Of a stretch of DNA of 27,848 bases, positions 21,254 to 27,848 are shown piece after piece. The stretch is taken from contig JAIWWG010000176.1 in NCBI GenBank assembly GCA_025435555.1, forward strand, positions 1 through 27,848, given 5' to 3'. The notes under the pieces were generated by a model. That model was not told where the DNA came from and did no database searches. It was given only the letters and a program-made list of their open reading frames with translations. Both the position numbers and the translations under genes were made by a program. This stretch comes from Chytriomyces cf. hyalinus JEL632 (taxonomy: Eukaryota > Chytridiomycota > Chytridiomycetes > Chytridiales > Chytriomycetaceae). How positions within the stretch are numbered: position 1 is the stretch's first letter; each line of letters begins with the position of its first letter.

Positions 21254-22459
21254 TCAAACACAAAAGTCACGAATCGCGTCAACGGCTTCAACTCCTTCCG
21301 CAAGAATCGTATGTCGCCCTTCCAACTCCAAAAACTGCGCATCAGGCATCAGGTTTCGAAACACGGGCGATTCTTCAGAAAACACTGCTGTCGTGTCTTG
21401 TCGGCCCTATCGATGCTTTTGTTTTTAGATTACAAACAGATTTCTGGGAACAGGCAGGTTTACCCATATACACAGTACTCGATTCCCCAGCTTCTTGCCC
21501 ACGCTTTCATACAAAGGTTCCATGAATCGCATAGGCCCGTTTCGAATGATTTGATAATATGTCCGCAGAAATCCCGGATGCGCGTAAATATTCAATCGCT
21601 GCATCGCAATAAACACCGACTTTTTCAATCAAGTTAAAAAAAACAAAGTTGCATTCGCGCACAAAAACGACTCACTTTATACGGCTCCGCAATCAACCCC
21701 TTCTCATGCTTCCTGGTCCGTGCCCCCAAAACCCTCCTTCCAACCAAATAAAACAACACCTCCCCAATCGATGGAACTTCAAATATCCGTGCAGCCCCAG
21801 GAACACCCTTCTTTAACCCTGCCGGTGCAACCAACACAAGTTTTTCGACCTAATTCCGGGTGAACTTGAGCAAACTGGATTGCAATGGCTACCGCCCAGT
21901 GAGAATCCGAGGGAAATTGATTTTGTCCAACCAACGTGGTTCAGAATGTCGCGAAGCTGAAGTGCATAGGTTTCGGCCGTGTATGGGATGCCTGTTTTTT
22001 GAAGTCATGTCAGAAAACGGGTTCAAGCTTTTTTCGGATGAATTGCACCTGGAGAACTCGAGTGACCCATCCCGTATAGATCGTAACTGAGAACATAAAA
22101 TCCACGTTCAGCCAAGCGTGTAATGACTTGAGGAAAGCTTGCTGCTGTGACTTAAATTTCCCAATGTCACACTCACATCAACTGTCAAACATTCAAGTAA
22201 TACCAGTTATTCCATGGATAAGAACAATGCGCTTCCCATCGACTGGACCAGTGAGAAAGAAGTGTGTCAATCCATGTGTCAGAGCAGCCATGTTTTGTTT
22301 GAGTGGGATTGGATATGTGTTCTGGATGAGGTTCATTGTGCGTGGATCGGAGACTGTCGACAGAGACCCCAAGTCCGCATTGTTGCTCGGCACAAGCAGG
22401 TAGTACCATCCAACCAGGCCCAGCACAGCCAGGATCGATACTTCAGTCATTGACAGCAT
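21254..22459 (-). pseudogene. Alpha/beta hydrolase paralog 3, two 1-nt frameshifts
   Basis: Five exons (22459-22204, 22150-22049, 21991-21676, 21619-21464, 21406-21254) rebuild a full hydrolase. It has a hydrophobic anchor at the N-terminus, IVLIHGITG, YDLYGMGHSSSPG, the elbow LGFSLGG, the catalytic Asp in GRQDTTAVF and His in EGRHTIL. Exon 3 is out of frame by a net +2. One surplus base is near 21890, right after the elbow, and another near 21849-21850, before LVLVAPAGL. All other exons keep frame, so the gene is either a very young pseudogene or contains assembly errors. It has an extra intron after SSSPG and lacks the intron that paralogs 1 and 2 carry after APAGL-K. Confidence 0.8.
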
Positions 22460-22614
22460 CGTTCGAGTGCTGGTTTGCTTGCTTGCACGTGGATTTAAAT
22501 AAAGATAAGTAAATATTAATAATAAATATATATTGACAAGCAATTATTAATAAAATGTGATTATGTAATCCCTCTCTTTGGTACAGGATTCCAACAAACA
22601 CGCGTCATTGTGAG

Positions 22615-22636
22615 TCCAATCCATCCATCCATCCAT
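22615..22636. repeat. Short (CCAT)n tract
   Basis: About four CCAT units directly follow the stop codon of the F-box gene on the minus strand. This is a small simple repeat in the 3' untranslated region. Confidence 0.7.
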
Positions 22637-23712
22637 CAACACTGTCGATACGCAAAACACCATTTGTTGTCAGCAGCACGGCCTTTCATGTGCCAACCGT
22701 GTCTGAGAAACTCGGATGAGATGGGTTCCAACACCTCCGAGTCCTGGTACGGTCTATTGCACCACACTTTCTGAATACGCGATCCTTTGATCCGCCGCAG
22801 AATGCAACCCACCCAATCTGACCTTGGTGCTCGCACGAATGAAATCTCTGTCAAGTTTAAGCACCGTGACAGGCCGTTGTTTTCATGCAGGTCAGTTGGA
22901 TCGTCCACTTCAAGGTAAGACAGTCCTGAAATAAACGGAAGCGCTTCCTGAACTTTGTCTGGCAGATTATATCTCACAATAAGTGACCGTATTCGCAGCC
23001 GTGTCAGTTGCTTCGCAGCCTGAGTCCAATCTTTGTCCGAATGGTCTGAGCTTTTTGTAAAAGGTGCTTTTCCGGTGTAATAAAACCGTGTAAGCACACA
23101 AGTTCGGATGCGTTTGTTTGCATCCGCAAGCTCACATAGGAACTTGGCCCAAACTGAGCACGAGCGGCTGTCACCGGGATAAACCGACAGCACGTCAGGA
23201 AGAGCCCCAATGTATTTTGGTAGATTCATGGAAGAATGAATACTCACAGTCCCGCCATACTTCACAACAATGCGTAAATACGCTTTAGCGGCGCGGAGTT
23301 GTTGAATTGGGAAGTCGATCACTGCCGACTCGTCGAAATCCACGTCAGGCCATAGTGAGCGATACCATTCGTTTGGGAATTGCTTCCCAAACTCGAACAT
23401 GGCTGCGGATATGTATTTATAGTATGGCACTGCATGGCACAACGACACAATCGATTCGACGTCAACATACTGGATGATTCGATCAAGGACTTCAGGTGGC
23501 ATTGTTTCAATGGCAGCAGAGCGAGTGATAGATCCCAGGAAAGGGGCAGGTTGGGCTTTGGCATCGTCTGTATATAATTTGTACATGCTGGTCAATGGTT
23601 CCATTCGGAGTAGTTTGCGGTACATGTTAATCTCGTCGAGTGCTCTTTGCTGCAGCGAGTGGGCGTGTACTGCGTGCTTTTGACAGCATGCGCAGTGTGA
23701 GGTGCAGAGCAT
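22636..23712 (-). CDS. F-box protein, 358 aa (single exon), paralog A
   Basis: This is one uninterrupted frame. The N-terminus has a Cys/His-rich start (MLCTSHCACCQKHAVHAH) followed by a helical segment (ALDEINMYRKLLRMEPL). An F-box-like motif lies at about residues 70-105 (ETMPPEVLDRIIQYV, then SLCHAVPYYKYIS). The C-terminal part has irregular Leu-rich stretches (LRIRSLIVRYNLPD; ISGLSYLEVDDPTDL), typical of chytrid F-box/LRR-like proteins. It probably serves as an SCF substrate receptor. Its closest relative in the window is the divergent gene at 24363-25481. Confidence 0.85.
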   Translation of the reverse strand: MLCTSHCACCQKHAVHAHSLQQRALDEINMYRKLLRMEPLTSMYKLYTDDAKAQPAPFLGSITRSAAIETMPPEVLDRIIQYVDVESIVSLCHAVPYYKYISAAMFEFGKQFPNEWYRSLWPDVDFDESAVIDFPIQQLRAAKAYLRIVVKYGGTVSIHSSMNLPKYIGALPDVLSVYPGDSRSCSVWAKFLCELADANKRIRTCVLTRFYYTGKAPFTKSSDHSDKDWTQAAKQLTRLRIRSLIVRYNLPDKVQEALPFISGLSYLEVDDPTDLHENNGLSRCLNLTEISFVRAPRSDWVGCILRRIKGSRIQKVWCNRPYQDSEVLEPISSEFLRHGWHMKGRAADNKWCFAYRQC

Positions 23713-24362
23713 CGTCAGTGTTTTTATTTTTATTTACGGCGCGTCTCCCCACATCCGTTTCTGTCATTCTCTTACCCCAGCACGAGTCACCCAACTTATG
23801 CACAATTAAGCTAATCTGTTTCACCCACAACAAAGACATACACGCAATTGTTTTCATTGTCCGCGTCTTTGTTTTGAACGTACCGTGTCACTTGACAACG
23901 AAAGAAGAAGCCCGGTATTGACACGGAACGGAACATGTATTTATTCGCATGGCCTGGCCTGTAGTCGCGTCAAAAGTCTGGGATGGTGTGCATCCATACT
24001 TGTGACTGTGGAGGCTTGACCGCGTGTCCATTCTCTCCCGTCAAACCCTCAACCACATCCAGTGCAGATTAAGAGGAGACCAGCTGTCAATAAAGAATAG
24101 TCTCTGAAGCGTGTCTGAACACTAAAGAAGTGGTTGCTTCAATTCCATCGTTCAAATCGCCACTCAAACACCACCATTCGTAGCAGGATCAGGACTGTGG
24201 AGCGGGCAAACGCGCAACGTCAGTAACAGCTTAATAAGCTTATTTTAAACATCAGCATATACTGTTCCTGTCAAGCGCGAATTGGTCAGAGGTGTTCCAG
24301 GCATTCGGACACGTCCGTTTCCCCCACAATAGTGAAAAAACATAAAAAAAACATTGCAAAAA
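23713..24362. promoter_or_regulatory. Intergenic region between divergent F-box paralogs
   Basis: The two F-box genes point away from each other across 650 bp, so this region must carry both promoters. I see no clear TATA box or long repeat and no coding exon with recognisable content. Confidence 0.5.
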
Positions 24363-25481
24363 ATGACTTGCTCGCCAGAATGCTCCTGCTGCCAGGCACA
24401 CGAGCAAAGGATTCAGTGGCTTCACGATAAAGTGCTGGATGAAATCAACGTCTACCGCAAGATACTTCGCATGAACGCCTTGAAGAGTCTGGACACCTTC
24501 TCCCAGCGCGAATATAAACGCCGCCATTCTCAGCACTTAATCCCCTCGACAACCTCCATTCAATCCATGCCGCCAGAAGTGTTGGACCGTATTGCTTCGT
24601 ACGTCCAAGGCGAGAACCTTCTGCAGTTGTGCAGTTCCGTCCCATATTACAAGTACATATCCAAGGCGATATTAAACCTTCGCTTCGATTCTGCTACGGC
24701 GCGTTCGCCACGTAAAACGTATTTAAGCTCTGTTGAAAAGGTTTGGCCGAATTTTGTCTGGCCAAACGAGACTCGCAAAAGAAACGGGCAATCGTACCAA
24801 CGAGCGGCACTCCCGATCCACAAATTACACGCAGCGGCAGTGTATTAACATATTCTTTCAAAACACGGAGGATCCGCACGCATTGACAACTGGGAAGGCA
24901 TTGAAAACGTATTTGGTGCGCTTCCCGCCATTCTCACGGTCTCGACCCATCACGTGTATTCGTGGGATGAGCTGGATACATTTCTCTCCTTGATTAAGAA
25001 TTCAAAGAAAACGGTTCGCGAACTTCAACTAAACTTTGGCAACCTTCAAGCGGCAGGCCATGACACGACATCTCAGACTCGGGCTGTAAAGCTGTTGAAG
25101 AGTATTCCAGTCAGGACACTTGGAATAACAGCCAGGGTGCCAGTTAAAATCAAACAAGCTGTCCATCTTTTTCCGAAGCTGTCTTACCTAGAATTGAGCA
25201 GCCCTGAAGACTGCAACGGAATCTTACTGTCTCAATGTATGCACCTGCAAGAAATTGTCGTCGAAAATTTGTATTCCTCCAATGCGCTTTTGTGGAAGAC
25301 ACCAATGCTTCAACTCCTCGATGCCGTGAAAGAGTCTCGCGTTCGAAAGCTGACTCTGTTGAATTGGATGATTCACGGCCAGCTGACAAGGCTGGAAGGA
25401 ATCTCGCTGTTCTTTCTTCAACAAGGATGGCACGTTCAAAGCGCCGCAGGTCATACTGTGACGTTTGTATTCAAGGAATAA
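24363..25481 (+). pseudogene. F-box protein paralog B with one in-frame stop codon
   Basis: The frame runs from ATG at 24363 to the stop at 25479-25481 and is broken only by TAA at 24846-24848. The flanking sequence stays in the same frame and aligns with paralog A: HAAAVY-stop-HILSKHGG against RAAKAYLRIVVKYGG, so Leu (TTA) to stop (TAA) is the simplest change. It shares the Cys-rich start (CSPECSCCQAHEQ), the helix (VLDEINVYRKILRMNAL) and the F-box (SMPPEVLDRIASYV). The last 210 codons show no other lesion. Readthrough, recent pseudogenisation or a base error are all possible. Confidence 0.8.
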
Positions 25482-25747
25482 TAATATGAATATGAGAATA
25501 ACCAAGATTACTGCCGACTCAAAATGCGTTATTTTCCAGTCTGGTTTCTTGCATCGCCCATTCAGTAAAGAGTCCTGGCGGAACCGATTTCATCGTTTGT
25601 ACGCAATTGCAGTATCACGTCTTTCCCCCAATAACACCATGCCGATTCACACCGACATCACCCTCCTTCAACCGGTCCGGCTTCGCACCGCCAGCAATCT
25701 TGGCATCACACAACCCATCCCACTCACAGTCACATTTGACCTCCTCT

Positions 25748-26970
25748 TCACGAATTCGTATCTCCTCGAAACGTCAATGAAACCCGCAACACTCGCTCCA
25801 CCCTTGTGCAATTCACGACATCTGCTTTTCGTGCACGAATGCCGTGTTCCCAACCGAACCGGGAAGCGCCGGCCATGAAACAGATGGAGCGAGGTGGGAG
25901 TTGGACGTGTAGTGTTTTGTGTGTTGGTTGAAGTTGTGGTATTGTGTTTGTGGCTGGAGAAGTTGGATCGGAGTAGTACAGGGTGCGAAATTCCATTTGA
26001 ACTGGGGAGAGTAGCGAGACGGATGTGATTGGCGAGTCGAAGCGAGTGTGAGTGTCGACATGTGGTGAGATGCCTTCGCAAAAGTAATAAAGCAAATTAA
26101 GGGTCAAGAACGCGCATTGGACGATAAAGAATTTACCTGAACCAGGCGGATACCGATTCAAAGTCAGCTGGTTAAACCCTCGATAATCAAAATCATGTGG
26201 ATATTGAAGCATCAAATCCCTCAGGGTATCATCCATGCGCTGCACCAGAAACTGACACCAGGCCGGCAACTGCCCAGGATCTTTCGAAAAGTCGATATGG
26301 TTGCTATCATAATCAAACACGAACCCATGATGCTGCACTTGTCTCTCAGAAAGACTGATCCACGGATGTTGTTCCATACCATCGAGAAGTCGCGCTTCTT
26401 CTTCTTCCGAGATAAAGTCATGGACAATATGGAGTCCAGGAATCGCAGCTAAGATTTCAGACGGTTTTGTGAGCGTGTCCGAGTCCGAGAATGGAATGCG
26501 TTTTGCTTTGAAGGCATGGATGATTCTGCCAGTTGGATGCTGAGATTTGACAGCGGCGGACACGAGATGATGCGAAAACAGAATGTCTGAGGCATCTACG
26601 GATGTATCACTTGTTGCAGCGAAGAAAGCATTGTCCAGATGCATGAGTGCAGTTTGTGCATCAAGCGGGGATGCAAACACGGCGAACGAGTAGCTTTTGC
26701 CTCGAGCCACCTGTGGGAGTAGTCAGACATCATATGCAGGTTCGTGCAGATCAAAAGCATTACTTTTAGGGCCTGGAATCCGCCCAAGCCTGCCAGCACA
26801 GTGAGGATGCTCGACACGTCAAACGGATTGGGCTCGTTGCCCACATTCGCCAAACATACAGCGCAGGCGTGATCAGCATCGTCTGATGGATCCAAGTACA
26901 GGAGTGATTCGATCGGAACGTCCTCCTTCCGCTGGATCGAGGCAAGCAGTTTCGCAATCTTTTTTGACAT
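25748..26970 (-). CDS. ALKBH8: ALKBH8-like RRM plus AlkB 2-oxoglutarate/Fe(II) dioxygenase
   Basis: Exons 26970-26764, 26710-26137 and 26073-25748 give 368 aa with matching phases; the second intron (63 nt) is a multiple of 3. Residues about 35-100 form an RRM (HACAVCLANVG, then KSYSFAVFASPLDAQTAL). The AlkB domain follows: GLHIVHDFISEEEEARLL, LNRYPPGSG, the iron ligands HVD (in ISPHVDTHTRF) and His (FGWEHGI), and the 2-oxoglutarate Arg region (RVSLTFRG). The domain order RRM-AlkB is that of ALKBH8, which hydroxylates wobble-uridine modifications in tRNA. The methyltransferase domain of animal ALKBH8 is absent. A role in tRNA modification is inferred by homology. The start is 157 nt from the divergent BRCT gene. 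Confidence 0.85.
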
Positions 26971-27126
26971 TTAATAAATATTTATTATCGCTATTATTTT
27001 ACATTCTTCATTTAGTTCTATTTACTTTCTGCTCGTGTCCGATTTCTCCTCCATTGTTTCTGAAGTGCAAAACCGGACAAGTTGAGCCAAGCATTTAAAT
27101 AATTTCGTTCGATAAATATTTACAAA
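26971..27126. promoter_or_regulatory. Short bidirectional promoter region
   Basis: The starts of the ALKBH8-like gene and the BRCT gene are only 156 bp apart and divergent. The sequence is AT-rich with ATAAATATTTA-type words at both edges, near each start codon. No single binding site stands out. Confidence 0.5.
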
Positions 27127-27848
27127 ATGAGCCTTCGCAGCATACGCGTTGGCTTCTCTGGAGAAGGGAATAAAGAATGGGTTGAGCGGGCCGTGACGGG
27201 TTTTGGAGCCACCTTCTGCGCAAGTGGCAAGGCATCCCCGGCTTCAAAGTTGACCCATCTTATCAGCCAGTATAACACAAACAAAGCAAAGGTGAACTCT
27301 TCTTGCAACCTCAGCACCATTCAAGCCTAATGAGTTATTCGGTGTCGTCAGACCGCCCGCGGCAGGGGTGCTGCCGTTGTCACTCTTCAGTGGCTCAAAG
27401 AGTGCCTCGCAACGAAACGCTTGACGTTGGAGAAGATAGATGAGGTTTGAATAGCCCCCTTTGCTGTAGTTCATACTATGCCTCTGAGACCTTGTTTCCC
27501 CTCACAGATTACACAAAAACACCTGTTGGTTCCAGTGGAAAAGAAAGAAAACTTGCGAATAGAAGAACCTGTCAACACATATCCAGCACCACCCATGCTC
27601 ACAGAACAAGACTCTGCACAAGAGCCTGTTATATCGCTGAATTCATTGCCATCATCAACAGCAACAGCATCAGTCTCTTTACCCATGCCAGTCACTTCAC
27701 CCACTATGGACACAGGTCTCAGCAACCTTGAACATTGTCCGCCCTTCGCCGTCTTTGCACTTCTTCGCGGAGGATCTCTCGCGCACGTCGTACAGCTCGT
27801 CGCACCAGCGACACCAGGCGCACCGAAGCAGTTTTCGTCACCATTCCA
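27127..27848 (+). CDS. BRCT-domain protein, N-terminal part (runs off window)
   Basis: Exons 27127-27291, 27352-27444 and 27508 onward join in frame with 60- and 63-nt introns. Residues 3-85 form a BRCT domain: SIRVGFSGEGNKEWVERAV, FGATF, KLTHLISQY, then the core VVTLQWLKECLATKRL. A Pro/Ser/Thr-rich low-complexity linker follows and is open to the window end. BRCT domains bind phosphopeptides in DNA replication and repair proteins (for example the Dpb11/TopBP1 group). The exact orthology cannot be told from this part. Confidence 0.8.

Noticed and set aside
25465-25878. 137-aa plus-strand frame after F-box B
   Set aside because: Its second half is antisense to ALKBH8 exon 3, and the first part has no recognisable content.

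Overview
This window looks like nuclear DNA from an early-diverging, probably zoosporic (chytrid-like) fungus. The inference rests on compact genes with many short GT-AG introns (47-78 nt here), short intergenic gaps, an ALKBH8-type RRM-AlkB gene, F-box families, a ubiquitin-RING fusion, and a mix of Helitron and cut-and-paste-type transposons. I see no rRNA, tRNA, CRISPR or bacterial-type operon. All gene models were spliced by hand from frame and splice-site agreement.

Region 1 (1-4461, minus) is the N-terminal part of a Helitron gene with at least 11 exons. It encodes SAP-like motifs, a Cys-rich DUF6570-like segment and the HUH Rep domain; the helicase would lie to the left of the window. 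An apparently gene-free stretch follows. Region 2 (5929-7152, minus) is an orphan six-exon gene with a duplicated exon-intron unit. Region 3 (7400-8456) is a large CA microsatellite that runs almost to the ATG of an F-box/PP2-like gene.

Region 4 (8525-17353) is the most interesting part. Two tandem alpha/beta-hydrolase paralogs flank a DNA transposon of about 5.6 kb (about 10344-15981). Imperfect terminal inverted repeats that begin ACAACGCGGG bound it. Its five-exon gene encodes a DUF6729-like protein with an apparent DDE transposase core. A complete-looking DEDDy 3'-5' exonuclease domain lies between the second Asp and the Glu of that core. An almost identical 868-bp piece of the transposase lies in opposite orientation outside the left end (9469-10336). 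It is joined directly to exon 4 of the first hydrolase, which has lost its last exons.

Region 5 (17421-23712) holds a ubiquitin-RING fusion gene, a small orphan gene, a seven-helix membrane protein, a third hydrolase paralog and an F-box gene, all on the minus strand. Region 6 (24363-27848) holds a divergent F-box paralog with one in-frame stop, ALKBH8, and the start of a BRCT-domain gene. Four genes in regions 5 and 6 carry a single lesion or a few (a frameshift or a stop) in otherwise well-preserved reading frames. Either several genes here are young pseudogenes, or the assembly has indel errors.
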